Below, piece by piece: positions 1 to 8,591 of a stretch of 64,000 nucleotides of DNA (the first letter of the stretch is position 1; each line of letters opens with the position of its first letter). The translations under genes were made by a program, and so were the position numbers. This stretch comes from Pectobacterium colocasium (GTDB lineage Bacteria; Pseudomonadota; Gammaproteobacteria; Enterobacterales; Enterobacteriaceae), in assembly GCF_020181655.1 (NCBI RefSeq), contig NZ_CP084032.1, positions 2,046,001-2,110,000 on the forward strand. Reading direction: 5' to 3'. The notes under the pieces are model-generated. The model saw only the letters and a list, made by a program, of their open reading frames with translations. It was not told where the DNA came from and made no database searches.

Positions 1-680
1 TCAACGATACGCCCAATGAGTTTTGAGTTAGCCTCTGTTGATTCAATGGATCGTGCTTTCACCCGTGGCACGAAATAGCGCAGGCAGCTGATGTATAGCA
101 CCACCCAGATAATAAGTATTACCATTAAACGCCAGTCCATTTCTGAAAGCACGAACAGCGTACTTAATACATAAATCAGCACATGCCAAATGGCCGATAC
201 AGCCTGAACAACAGAGTCACGTAAGGCATTCCCTGTTTGCATAATGCGGTGTGTGATACGTCCGGCAAAATCACTTTGAAAGAAATTTAGGCTCTGCTTG
301 AGTACGGTATTGTAGTGCTGCCATCGAATCATGCTTGTCATGCAAGGGTTAATTGATTGATTAGTGAGTAAATTTCGTAATCCAAGGAAGAAGGGCTGAA
401 TGATGAGCGTAAGGGCAGCCATCCAGAGAAGTTCATTACCATGTTCACTGAAGAAGTGGTTACTGGGGGTAATGCGGATGAGATCGATGATACGGCCTAA
501 ATAACTGAGTATAACCACGTCAATGAGCGCAGTAATCCCCCCTACGACTAACAGCGCAGTGAAGCTTGGCCATACCTGATATAGATAGTGAAAATAAAAT
601 GGTCGTAATCTATTTGGTGGTATATCTGCTGGTGCATCGCGAAATATAGTAATCAGTTGCTCAAATCGACGATAAAGCAT
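1..680 (-). CDS. ABC exporter, N-terminal membrane part (runs off window edge)
   Basis: This is an open frame of 226 codons that continues past base 1. It begins with ATG at 678-680 behind an AAGGGG-type ribosome binding site. The visible protein looks like the transmembrane half of a fused permease-ATPase exporter. It has a hydrophobic segment near residues 38-60 (FTALLVVGGITALIDVVILSYLG), another near 85-100, the sequence FFQSDFAGRITHRIMQ in the first cytoplasmic loop, and a pair near 160-200. It ends in NSKLIGRIV, which in type-I ABC exporters leads into the coupling region before the nucleotide-binding domain. The ATPase domain lies outside the window, so substrate class cannot be told. 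It is the fourth gene in the same direction after three GT8 genes, with a 141-bp gap, so co-transcription is plausible. The family call is firm; the link to the glycosyltransferases is inference. Confidence 0.8.
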   Translation of the reverse strand, partial: MLYRRFEQLITIFRDAPADIPPNRLRPFYFHYLYQVWPSFTALLVVGGITALIDVVILSYLGRIIDLIRITPSNHFFSEHGNELLWMAALTLIIQPFFLGLRNLLTNQSINPCMTSMIRWQHYNTVLKQSLNFFQSDFAGRITHRIMQTGNALRDSVVQAVSAIWHVLIYVLSTLFVLSEMDWRLMVILIIWVVLYISCLRYFVPRVKARSIESTEANSKLIGRIV

Positions 681-770
681 ATCTAACCCCTTGTATATTC
701 TTCCCTGAAGAAAGCGGCCTGTTCTACTATTCCATCCAGAACATACTCAGCCGCATTTAGCGATAACCCG

Positions 771-787
771 TGAATGTTTATATTTAT
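771..787. repeat. Short intergenic repeat shared with 4729-4745
   Basis: The sequence TGAATGTTTATATTTAT lies just downstream of the stop of the first GT8 gene. A copy with one changed base lies at 4729-4745, just downstream of the stop of the third GT8 gene. This suggests that the duplicated unit carried some 3' flanking DNA with it. Chance similarity between AT-rich stretches is possible. Confidence 0.35.
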
Positions 788-821
788 GCTCAATCTGGTA
801 GACCGTGCTTAGAGCTGGGGC

Positions 822-2630
822 CTAGAGGGAGAGAAAAATATCTTTTCCGACAATTCGCACGGCATGGTCATAAAAACGAGACCAAAGTGCCGTCCCTTGA
901 CCTAAATAGGCCAGGTGCCACGGCTTGGGCGTGCTGACAAAATGGACGATAGCCGCGTTTTCATACATAGCGCTCATTGGTCGACCTGGAGGCATATAGC
1001 AGTTATATTTTTCATCCAGCGTCAGATAGAGACCACGAATCGCTTTGTTCAATGCGCACTGATCTTGAAAAATAAGGACGCTATCTGTGTCTTCACTGTA
1101 GGCAATCGCAGCTTCTATTGCGGGTAATGTAGCTGGGTGATGGAAATCCAATAGCATCACGCCAGAGTTAAAATAGCGGCCATTAGGGATACCATGCAGT
1201 GTGACTGCATGGTCAACCAGAGGGCCCATCTGGTCATGGCACGCAGCCAACGGAAATTCTTCCATATCCATATACAACAGTGGCAGCGGTGAAGATTGGA
1301 TAACTACATCGGAATCAAGATATAGGGCCCGTGCTACACCACATTGGGATAGATAACGGCTGGCATAAAGTCGAGCGTATGCCATGGTGCTCAGCATATC
1401 TCCCATGGAATTAAACCCGTAGTGTGCCCGGCTCTGATCAAGTTGCATTTGCAACGTTGAGACTACCCGTAGCGTCAAAGACGGAAATTCTCTGTTGAAG
1501 CTGCTGGCGAGTTGTCCCCATAGACCATGTGCTTCCGGCAACACGAAAATATAGATGTCAGGTAAATTTTCGCTACGCTCGATGGCGATTGCCAGCGAGA
1601 TGAGGGCGACGATAGCCGGAGCCGTGTACGCCGTATCGGCACAGAAGAAAATGGCATTTTCAGAAACGGGATGGGGTGGTGAGAGAGAAACGCCAAGCGG
1701 ATAGTATGCAGTCAAGCTTGTGCTTTCGGTTTCATCCCCCTTGTCGTCCTCACGCTGAATGCGTCGTTGTGTAGCATCTAATGTTATTAGCGCGATGCGT
1801 AATCGGATCAGATCAGGTGAGGTAAACCAGCCGTGTAACTGCTCTATAGCGCGTATCAGCCTGATGGTTTCTCCAGTCTGGGTCGCAACCAGCAAAATAC
1901 GCTTAGCGGCCTCCTGATAAGAAAAATCGAGGTTAAACCATGCTTCGAGCAAAGGTATAACATCGTTGTAACGCGCTAAACTGATCAAGCACTGGATGGC
2001 GCAATGAATAAGGTTAGCCGATAGCGTTTCAAGTGGGCCAAAGTCGGCCAACCATGCAAGCCCTGCTTCTGGATTGCCTATAGTGCACTCATAGCGGGTA
2101 CGAAGCGCTACGAGTGCTTCCGACATCTTATAATCTCGAGCGGGAATGCTCTCGAGCTGCTGGCGAAGTTCCTCAAAACGCCGGCCTTTAAGTAGGTACT
2201 TTAAGTGAAGCATGCGGGTATTTGGATGCTGGCTAGCAAACTCTGATAAATGTGAAATGATGGCATTAGCTTCTTCTAATTGTCCGGCATCGAGCAGGCG
2301 GTTTGTGGTGTCGACAAGGCTGTAGTAGTGACTAGATGAGTAGGCGACGGGTGTGCGCTGAAAAAGCCTGGCTACCCCACTGTCAGCACCATACTGCAGG
2401 CAGATTTCCACATAACGGGTAGCCAGAATACCTGATGAAAGCGGCATTTGTTGCTGTAGTGCAAACATCACCTCGTCAGTATCATGCTGGTTGAGAAGTG
2501 TTTTGAATATCTCAGCATGAATATCGCCACGCAGTGTGCTATTGGCAAGAGAAGATGCTGCCACCATTGATTGTCTCTCTGGCTGCGGTGTATGGTTTGA
2601 AAGTACTAAGTTCCGATCTTGTTTAGGCAT
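822..2630 (-). CDS. GT8-family glycosyltransferase with helical N-terminal domain (paralogue A)
   Basis: The product has 602 residues from the chosen start MPKQDRNL at 2630. An earlier in-frame start at 2699 was rejected. The 2630 start has AAGGAACGCAGAT in front, nearly the same leader as the two neighbouring paralogues (AAGGAGTGCAGAG and AAGGAGTGCATAT). Residues about 30-290 are helix-rich and TPR-like. From about residue 325 the GT8 fold follows: NAIFFCADTAY, the metal-binding DxD in YLDSD (D439 and D441), GRYFNSGVMLLDF, DQCALNKA, and near the C-terminus VHFVSTPKPW, whose His usually completes the metal site. GT8 enzymes are retaining glycosyltransferases that use UDP-sugars. There is no signal peptide or membrane segment, so it is likely cytoplasmic. 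The acceptor is unknown. The helical half may bind a protein or peptide acceptor, but that is inference. Confidence 0.85.
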   Translation of the reverse strand: MPKQDRNLVLSNHTPQPERQSMVAASSLANSTLRGDIHAEIFKTLLNQHDTDEVMFALQQQMPLSSGILATRYVEICLQYGADSGVARLFQRTPVAYSSSHYYSLVDTTNRLLDAGQLEEANAIISHLSEFASQHPNTRMLHLKYLLKGRRFEELRQQLESIPARDYKMSEALVALRTRYECTIGNPEAGLAWLADFGPLETLSANLIHCAIQCLISLARYNDVIPLLEAWFNLDFSYQEAAKRILLVATQTGETIRLIRAIEQLHGWFTSPDLIRLRIALITLDATQRRIQREDDKGDETESTSLTAYYPLGVSLSPPHPVSENAIFFCADTAYTAPAIVALISLAIAIERSENLPDIYIFVLPEAHGLWGQLASSFNREFPSLTLRVVSTLQMQLDQSRAHYGFNSMGDMLSTMAYARLYASRYLSQCGVARALYLDSDVVIQSSPLPLLYMDMEEFPLAACHDQMGPLVDHAVTLHGIPNGRYFNSGVMLLDFHHPATLPAIEAAIAYSEDTDSVLIFQDQCALNKAIRGLYLTLDEKYNCYMPPGRPMSAMYENAAIVHFVSTPKPWHLAYLGQGTALWSRFYDHAVRIVGKDIFLSL

Positions 2631-2712
2631 ATCTGCGTTCCTTGCGTTGTTGGTTTTCCAAAATCGATACCAAACACATGATTCATTGGCGGCAGTCAAT
2701 ATCTGCTCATCG

Positions 2713-4560
2713 TCATGCCACCTTGCTTATGGCGTAAAAAATACCCTCGCCGATCACCTGTATTGCATGATGTTTGTAGTCGGCCCAAAGTGTTGATCCT
2801 CGCCCGCTGTAGTTAAGATCCCAGGGTTTCGGCGTACTGATAAAATGCATGATCGCGGCATCCTTGTCTTGAGGATGGGCAGTATCGTCAGGAACAATGA
2901 ACCAGTTAAATTTTTCATCCAAATCCAGATACAGCCCCTGAATGGCTTTGTTCAGCGCACATTGATCTAGATAGAGCAGCTTGTTGTCGAGTTGCTCGCT
3001 ATAAGCGATGGCCGTATTTAGCGTTGATTGCGTTGCCGGATGCTGGAAATCAAGCAGCAAAATACCAGAGTTAAAATAACGGCCGTTGGGAATACCGTGC
3101 AGCTTAATCGCGCGGCTGATTCTTGGGTGTGCACGTTCAGTACGTGCTGCTAGGGGATACCCTCCCATGTCCATATGCAGCAAACCAAGTGGTGAACGGC
3201 GGATAACAACATCGGAGTCTAAATACAGTGCGCGTGTAATACCAAGTCCTTGCAAATAGCGGCTTGCATAAAGCCGGGCGTACGCGGTGATGCTCAGCAT
3301 TTTTCCGTAGTTTTGAAACCCGTAGTGCGCTCGGCTTTCATCGAGATCCATCTGTAATGTCGATAGAATTTTTACTGTCAGAGGAAATTTTTTGGCAAAA
3401 CAATGTGCGATCTGGCTCCAGATTTCATGCGTTTCAGGCAGAACAAACATATAAATGTCGGGGGGAGGATTAGCCTGTGCAATCGACATTGCCAACGAGG
3501 TTAGCGCTACCAGCGCTGGAACGTTATATGCGGTATCAGCACATAAGAAAATAGCGTGTCTTTGCCTTGGGGTCGTCATGGATATCATGCCGTTGGCGTA
3601 GGGGAAGTCGAGCTCTCTGATGCTCTGCTTTTCATCAACAGAAGTCACTTTTGCATGAGCAGAATGGCGTGCTTCAATTGTTTGGAGTAATGCGGTACGC
3701 AGGTGTAACAGGTCGAGCGAAGTGAACCAGCCATGTAATGCCTCGATAGCCCGCACGAGCCTCAAGGTGCCACTGCTTTTTGACGCGATATTCAGCACCA
3801 GTTCCGCGTGATCCTTAAAAGAGAAATCGAGGCTGATCCACACCTCAATTAAAGCTAAGGCATCTTCAAATTTGCCGAGTTCGTTCAGACATTGTGCCGC
3901 TGACCACATGAGATCGACAGGTAGCGTGTTGCGAGGGCCGAACTCGTCCAGCCATGTGAGCCCGGCATCGGGTCTTCCTGTAATACACTCGTATCGAACA
4001 CGCAGCATAAGAAGTTCCGCATTGATCCGATAATCCCGTAACGGAATACGGGCAAATTGTTTGTGCAACTCGTCGAACTGTGCAGCCTTAAACAGGAATT
4101 TTAAACGGAGAATCCTAATCTCTGCAGTCTGCCCCGTGAACTTACATAAGTGTGCAATGACCGATTCGGCGTCGGACATCATACCTGCATTGATGAGACG
4201 AGTTGCGACACCGATCAGCGCGTGATAACAGCTATGCACGTATGCCATTTGCACGCTCTTTAGCAAGCGGGCGACACCTTGATCGGCACCATAACGGAGG
4301 CATAGTTGTAGGTAACCGGTTGTCAACGTAACCTGAGAAAAACCTGTATTATTCTGTTGCAGCGCAGCAAATGCGATGCTGGCGTCGTGCAGATTAAGTA
4401 ATATTCTGCCTATCTCAGTACCGAAATAGGCATCGGTTATGGCACTGCTAGCCGTAGGCCCGGCCATTCGGTTAGCAGGTAAATGATCTGAAACAAAGGG
4501 CGGTACAACGGGCCCTCCGGTATGATGTGAGGAAACAAAATCCTTTTCTTGTGCCGCCAT
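2713..4560 (-). CDS. GT8-family glycosyltransferase with helical N-terminal domain (paralogue B)
   Basis: The product has 615 residues with the same two-part build as its neighbours: a helical repeat-like N-terminal half (for example LHGWFTSLDLLHLRTALL near the join) and a C-terminal GT8 domain. The catalytic landmarks are intact: ALYLDSDVVI with the DxD, GRYFNSGILLLDF, DQCALNKAIQGLYLDLDEKFN and IMHFISTPKPW. The start ATG at 4558-4560 follows AAGGAGTGCAGAG. The gap to the next gene is 82 bp, so read-through is likely. The N-terminal 50 residues are the least conserved part among the three paralogues, while the nucleotide-sugar region is nearly constant. This suggests the same or similar donor but different acceptors or partners (inference). 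No E. coli equivalent is recognised, and no gene symbol is given. Confidence 0.85.
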   Translation of the reverse strand: MAAQEKDFVSSHHTGGPVVPPFVSDHLPANRMAGPTASSAITDAYFGTEIGRILLNLHDASIAFAALQQNNTGFSQVTLTTGYLQLCLRYGADQGVARLLKSVQMAYVHSCYHALIGVATRLINAGMMSDAESVIAHLCKFTGQTAEIRILRLKFLFKAAQFDELHKQFARIPLRDYRINAELLMLRVRYECITGRPDAGLTWLDEFGPRNTLPVDLMWSAAQCLNELGKFEDALALIEVWISLDFSFKDHAELVLNIASKSSGTLRLVRAIEALHGWFTSLDLLHLRTALLQTIEARHSAHAKVTSVDEKQSIRELDFPYANGMISMTTPRQRHAIFLCADTAYNVPALVALTSLAMSIAQANPPPDIYMFVLPETHEIWSQIAHCFAKKFPLTVKILSTLQMDLDESRAHYGFQNYGKMLSITAYARLYASRYLQGLGITRALYLDSDVVIRRSPLGLLHMDMGGYPLAARTERAHPRISRAIKLHGIPNGRYFNSGILLLDFQHPATQSTLNTAIAYSEQLDNKLLYLDQCALNKAIQGLYLDLDEKFNWFIVPDDTAHPQDKDAAIMHFISTPKPWDLNYSGRGSTLWADYKHHAIQVIGEGIFYAISKVA

Positions 4561-4663
4561 CTCTGCACTCCTTAATTTGCGGATATCGTGAATTGGTACA
4601 GCCGCCTCATGAAATGATGGCTAGCGCTATCCGCGCGCAGTTGTATTACCTGTATCGTTAATC

Positions 4664-4690
4664 AGGTGAAATCACGATGGGATTTCACCT
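4664..4690. other. Perfect 10-bp stem-loop between GT8 paralogues C and B
   Basis: AGGTGAAATC (4664-4673) and GATTTCACCT (4681-4690) form a perfect inverted repeat around a 7-base loop, in the 201-bp gap between the third and second GT8 genes. No run of T follows on the minus strand, so it is not a classic terminator. It could be an RNA processing or stability hairpin, or a protein-binding palindrome. Confidence 0.45.
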
Positions 4691-4761
4691 ATTGCCTCGA
4701 TAGAATATTTGAAGCGCACTGGTGTTCCTGAATGTTTATTTTTATTAAAAGTTCTCTCCTT

Positions 4762-6594
4762 TCATGAGGGACAAACCGGGCTAGAACAAAAAATTTCATC
4801 GCCGATTATGCGTATTGCGTGACGTTGGTATTCACCCCATATCGTGAGTCCTTGGCCAGCGTAGCCCGCTTGCCAGGGCTTAGGGGTTTCAATGAAGTGC
4901 ATAATGACGGTGTTGTCCTCTACCACTTGTGTAGCGCTACTTGGTGGTATGAACCTGTTGTAGCGCTCATCCAGTGCCAGATAAAGCCCTGAAATGGCTT
5001 TATTCAACGCGCATTGATCGAGAAAAAGTAACGGGCTATTTCCTTGTTTGCTATACGTAATTGCAGTGTTGATGGTAGAGGGCATGGCGGGATGTGTCAG
5101 ATCAAACAGTATCACTCCAGCATTAAAATAACGTTCATTGGGGATCCGATGTAGCCGGATAGCGCGCTTTATCAACGGAGTATTTCGGTCAGTACGCGCA
5201 GCCAATGGGAACCCCTGCATATCCTCATAGAGCAGGGATAAGGGCGAATGCAGGATCACAATATCAGAGTCGAGATAAAGCGCACGGGTCACGCCGATAT
5301 AGTGTAAATAGCGGCTCGCGTAGAGTCGCGTGTAGGTGGTTGTGCTCAACGTCTCACCAACGTTATAGAAACCAAATTGCGCACTGACTTCATCCAGATC
5401 CATCTGTAAGGTCGAAACAATTCGTAGCGTTATAATTGGAAATGCTGAAGTGAATCGCTCGGCAATACGTTCCCAAAGCGGGCGAATTTCAGGCGGAACA
5501 AAAATATAGATGTCGGGGAGATTATTGGCACCACCTATCGACATCGCCAGCGATGTTAATGCCACAACGGCTGGGAGACTAAAGTCGGCGTCAGTACAGA
5601 AAAATATGGCATATTCAGAGAGAGGCTTCGTTGGCTGTAGCGCGGCATCTTCGCATGTCGGGCCGTTGACTGTTGGAGAGATCCCGCTAATTTGAACGGG
5701 GTGTGTAGGGGAATAAGCCTGAAGCAGGGTCGTGCGTAAGCGGACCAAATCAGGGCAGGTAAACCAGCCATGGAGGCGTTCGATAGCCAGCACCAATCTG
5801 GGTGTTTCCCCCGTTTTTTCTGCCACCCGCAGTACGCGCTTGGTATCTCTCCGATAAGAGAAATCAAGGCTAAACCACGCCTCCAGTAAGGGGACCGCCT
5901 CCTCGTACCGTCCTAGTGTCGTCATGCAGTCCACCGCCCACTGGAGCAAGCGGGGAGGAAGTGTGTCGAGAGGTGCTAATGCGATTAACCATTCCAGGCC
6001 AGCAGATGGGTTCCCCATGACACAGTCATATTTGACTCGAAGTGCAATCAGTTCGTCCGAGGTTTGGTAATCCCTTAATGGGATGTCTTTAAACATCTCG
6101 CTCAGCTCATCAAGTTTTTCGAGGGCAAACAGGTATTTTAAGCGCAAAATACGTTGAGCTGGATGCCGACTAGCGAACTCTGATAAGTGCAAAATAATCG
6201 TATTAGCCTCGTTCATGAAACTGTTGTTAATCAAACGTGTTGCGACATTAACAAGATTATGATGAGTGCTTCGGTTGTAGCGCATTCTGATCTTTTGAAA
6301 CAGGTTGGCCACACCATGATCGGCACCGTACATCAGGCAGAGTTGTAAATAGTGGGCTGACACATGAGCTAAAGTCAGTTCTGGCATTCTCTGCCGTATT
6401 ATTTCAATCACTTCCTTTGCATCATGTCTATTGAGCAATGTTTTAAATACTTCCGAGTGAATATCCTGAATTGGTTGTGTAATGGAATAAAATTCTTTTA
6501 CAGGGTGAATAGCTGGTTCTATTCTAATATTTTCTCGGGTATGTGGTAATAAACTATCGTGTGGAATAAGTAAATCTTGGCCTTTTTGATCCAT
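4762..6594 (-). CDS. GT8-family glycosyltransferase with helical N-terminal domain (paralogue C, first in the cluster)
   Basis: The product has 610 residues, starting MDQKGQDLL at 6594 behind AAGGAGTGCATAT. The N-terminal half contains the conserved blocks HSEVFKTLLNRHDAKEV, LRLKYLF and LHGWFTCPDLVRLRTTLL seen in both other copies. The C-terminal GT8 domain carries the DxD in ALYLDSDIVIL, then ERYFNAGVILFDL, DQCALNKAISGLYLALDERYN and IMHFIETPKPW. It differs slightly from the others in the FNAG block (Ala for Ser). As the promoter-proximal gene it sits behind about 0.8 kb of AT-rich DNA. Donor sugar, acceptor and biological role are unknown. The three copies clearly arose by tandem duplication and have since diverged along their whole length. 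Confidence 0.85.
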   Translation of the reverse strand: MDQKGQDLLIPHDSLLPHTRENIRIEPAIHPVKEFYSITQPIQDIHSEVFKTLLNRHDAKEVIEIIRQRMPELTLAHVSAHYLQLCLMYGADHGVANLFQKIRMRYNRSTHHNLVNVATRLINNSFMNEANTIILHLSEFASRHPAQRILRLKYLFALEKLDELSEMFKDIPLRDYQTSDELIALRVKYDCVMGNPSAGLEWLIALAPLDTLPPRLLQWAVDCMTTLGRYEEAVPLLEAWFSLDFSYRRDTKRVLRVAEKTGETPRLVLAIERLHGWFTCPDLVRLRTTLLQAYSPTHPVQISGISPTVNGPTCEDAALQPTKPLSEYAIFFCTDADFSLPAVVALTSLAMSIGGANNLPDIYIFVPPEIRPLWERIAERFTSAFPIITLRIVSTLQMDLDEVSAQFGFYNVGETLSTTTYTRLYASRYLHYIGVTRALYLDSDIVILHSPLSLLYEDMQGFPLAARTDRNTPLIKRAIRLHRIPNERYFNAGVILFDLTHPAMPSTINTAITYSKQGNSPLLFLDQCALNKAISGLYLALDERYNRFIPPSSATQVVEDNTVIMHFIETPKPWQAGYAGQGLTIWGEYQRHAIRIIGDEIFCSSPVCPS

Positions 6595-7393
6595 ATATGC
6601 ACTCCTTGCTATTAGGATTTTGATGCGATGTACGTCACAGACTCGTCAAGTTAATGAACGACTTACTATTTACCATTATTAATGGATGTGTTTTTAATGC
6701 TTGTTAAAATAGATTTTTCTGGATCAAGCAGTCAAAACATTAAGCATTGCGTGTGATGCTTGAGTTATGCTGATTGTAATTTATAAGTTATTGATTTTTT
6801 ATTAAATTAATCTTTAATGTGTTGGGTTGTATGGTGATGAGGTTTTTTATTTCTTTTGTTGACGCTATTAATAATGGTGTGTTTTTTTATTATTGTTTTT
6901 AATTTAAGAATAACCATTGTATAAATGGCTTGTTGTGTTTTTTTTATGTTTGATTATGTGAGTTTGATTTATTTATTTTTATATTAAATAGCTTTTCATA
7001 ATAGCACTACACTCGCTGAGGACGGCATCCCGTCAGCACTTGCGTCGCACGATGAGAAGTGAAGCATCAATGTGCGAAGTTATTTAATATGAAAAGAATC
7101 GTATCTTATGCTAATGTTTGTTGCAAATGAAAATTTCAACAACCGCATTTTATGCACATTTATGAGTATTGGCATGTTTTTAATTGAATTAGAAATGGTT
7201 TCTATATTTCACACAATATTAGGAGCTGGATTCTAAATAATTATAATTTTAGAAAGATGGTAAAGAGAAAAATAGAAGCGTGTAGATATGAGGTCAAAAG
7301 TTTCCACTCACTGGCTTGTCGTAACTTTTTTTTTGCACAAACATTACCTGCCGCCTAAATTTACAGGACTTTTTGTTGGATGGAGACAACGCT
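6595..7393. other. AT-rich intergenic region between the GT8 cluster and yliI
   Basis: This divergent gap of about 0.8 kb is far richer in A and T than its surroundings and contains long T and A runs. I see no gene with a good ribosome binding site. The longest short frames are a 40-residue hydrophobic one on the plus strand (7114-7236) and frames of 23-36 codons on the minus strand, all without a Shine-Dalgarno sequence. It must contain the promoters of the GT8 cluster and of yliI. A GC-richer, hairpin-forming insert lies at 6981-7090. The base composition is typical of H-NS-bound, horizontally acquired DNA (inference). Confidence 0.6.
6981..7090. repeat. 110-bp element with 10-bp terminal inverted repeats and two internal hairpins
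   Basis: ATATTAAATA (6981-6990) and its exact complement TATTTAATAT (7081-7090) bracket a GC-richer stretch inside very AT-rich DNA. One hairpin inside is GACGG-CATC-CCGTC (7021-7034), extendable by GCT/AGC across a small bulge. A second is TCGCACGATG (7045-7054) paired with CATC (7065-7068) and GTGCGA (7072-7077) around a 10-base loop. The layout suits a small MITE-like repeat or a structured RNA. I cannot assign it to a known family. The terminal repeats are AT-only and could be chance. Confidence 0.4.
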
Positions 7394-8560
7394 ATGTCCT
7401 ATTGCCTGATGCCTCGCAATTCGGTTTCACCCTCCCTGTTACGACGATTTCTTGCTGCGCCACATTGGTTGCTGCTTAGCGCGATGCTGCTGTTTTCCAG
7501 CCCGTTATTGGCGGCGGAACCGAAGGTGACGGAATTGCAGGATAAGCTGGATCACCCGTGGTCATTAGCATTCTTGCCGGAAGATCAGGGAATCCTGATT
7601 ACGGAACGCGCCGGGAATCTACGCTTATGGAAAGCGGGCAGTGCGCTGTCTGCGCCGATAGGGGGTGTACCGAAGGTCTTCGCTAAATCACAGGGTGGAC
7701 TGCTGGAGGTCGCGCTATCGCCGGATTTTGCGCAGAATCGACGCATCTACCTGAGTTTTGCTGAAGAGGGCAGTGATGGTAAAGCGGGAACCGCAGTCGG
7801 CTATGGTAAACTCTCCGAGGACAATAAGCGGTTGGAGAACTTCACGGTCTTCTTCCGTCAGGAACCGAAGCTATCGACGGGTAACCACTTCGGCGGCAAG
7901 CTGGCGTTTGATCGACAAGGTCACCTGTTTATCGCACTGGGTGAAAACAATGAGCGCCCGACCGCACAGGATCTGGATAAATTACAGGGCAAAATTGTGC
8001 GTCTGACGGCCGAGGGTAAGGTGCCGTCCGATAACCCGTTTGTGAATACCCCTAATGCGCGGCCGGAAATCTGGTCCTATGGGCACCGGAACCCACAGGG
8101 ATTGGCGATTAATCCGTGGTCTGGCGTACTGTGGGAAAATGAACATGGCCCGAAAGGCGGTGATGAAATCAATATCCCCAAAGCCGGCGAAAATTACGGC
8201 TGGCCGATTGCGACACACGGCATTAACTATTCCGGATTGAAGATCCCAGAAGCGAAAGGAAAAGAGATTGCAGGGATGGCGAACCCGGATTTCTATTGGG
8301 AAAAATCACCGGGCATCAGCGGAATGGCTTTCTACAACAGCGATCGTTTCCCGCAGTGGAAAAATTCGGTTTTTATCGGCGCACTGGCAGAGAAGAACCT
8401 GATTCGTCTAACGCTTGATGGCGACAAAGTCGTTTCACAAGAGCGCTTGCTGAGCAACCGCGATGAACGCATTCGCGACGTAAGGCTGGGGCCTGACGGT
8501 TACCTCTATTTGCTGACCGATCACGACAATGGCAAATTGCTGAAAGTCGGACTGGAGTAA
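7394..8560 (+). CDS. yliI: Periplasmic PQQ-dependent aldose sugar dehydrogenase (Asd/YliI)
   Basis: The product has 388 residues. The start at 7394 was chosen for GGAG eight bases upstream; an earlier ATG at 7373 lacks one. Residues 1-41 are a Sec signal peptide (basic LLRR, then a hydrophobic stretch ending in LLAAEPK). The mature part is a soluble glucose-dehydrogenase-type beta-propeller, recognised by GNHFGGKLAFDRQGHLFIALGE, IWSYGHRNPQGLAI and ENEHGPKGGDEINIP. The last two contain the usual catalytic and PQQ-contacting residues of this family. The E. coli enzyme oxidises aldose sugars in the periplasm with added PQQ and calcium. Whether this host makes PQQ cannot be judged here. As in E. 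coli it converges on gstB, and a terminator hairpin separates the two. Confidence 0.93.
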   Translation: MSYCLMPRNSVSPSLLRRFLAAPHWLLLSAMLLFSSPLLAAEPKVTELQDKLDHPWSLAFLPEDQGILITERAGNLRLWKAGSALSAPIGGVPKVFAKSQGGLLEVALSPDFAQNRRIYLSFAEEGSDGKAGTAVGYGKLSEDNKRLENFTVFFRQEPKLSTGNHFGGKLAFDRQGHLFIALGENNERPTAQDLDKLQGKIVRLTAEGKVPSDNPFVNTPNARPEIWSYGHRNPQGLAINPWSGVLWENEHGPKGGDEINIPKAGENYGWPIATHGINYSGLKIPEAKGKEIAGMANPDFYWEKSPGISGMAFYNSDRFPQWKNSVFIGALAEKNLIRLTLDGDKVVSQERLLSNRDERIRDVRLGPDGYLYLLTDHDNGKLLKVGLE

Positions 8561-8565
8561 GAAAT

Positions 8566-8588
8566 CAGGCACCTTACGGTGCCTGTTT
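8566..8588. terminator. Terminator between yliI and gstB
   Basis: A perfect 8-bp stem CAGGCACC/GGTGCCTG with loop TTAC is followed by TTT. It lies between the convergent genes six bases after the yliI stop, so it probably serves yliI and may act on both strands. Confidence 0.75.
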
Positions 8589-8591
8589 CAT

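Noticed and set aside
6961..7080. Short minus-strand Ser-rich frame of 23 codons (MLHFSSCDASADGM...) as a precursor peptide for the GT8 cluster
   Set aside because: It has no ribosome binding site, lies inside the hairpin element and has no export leader. The idea is attractive but unsupported.
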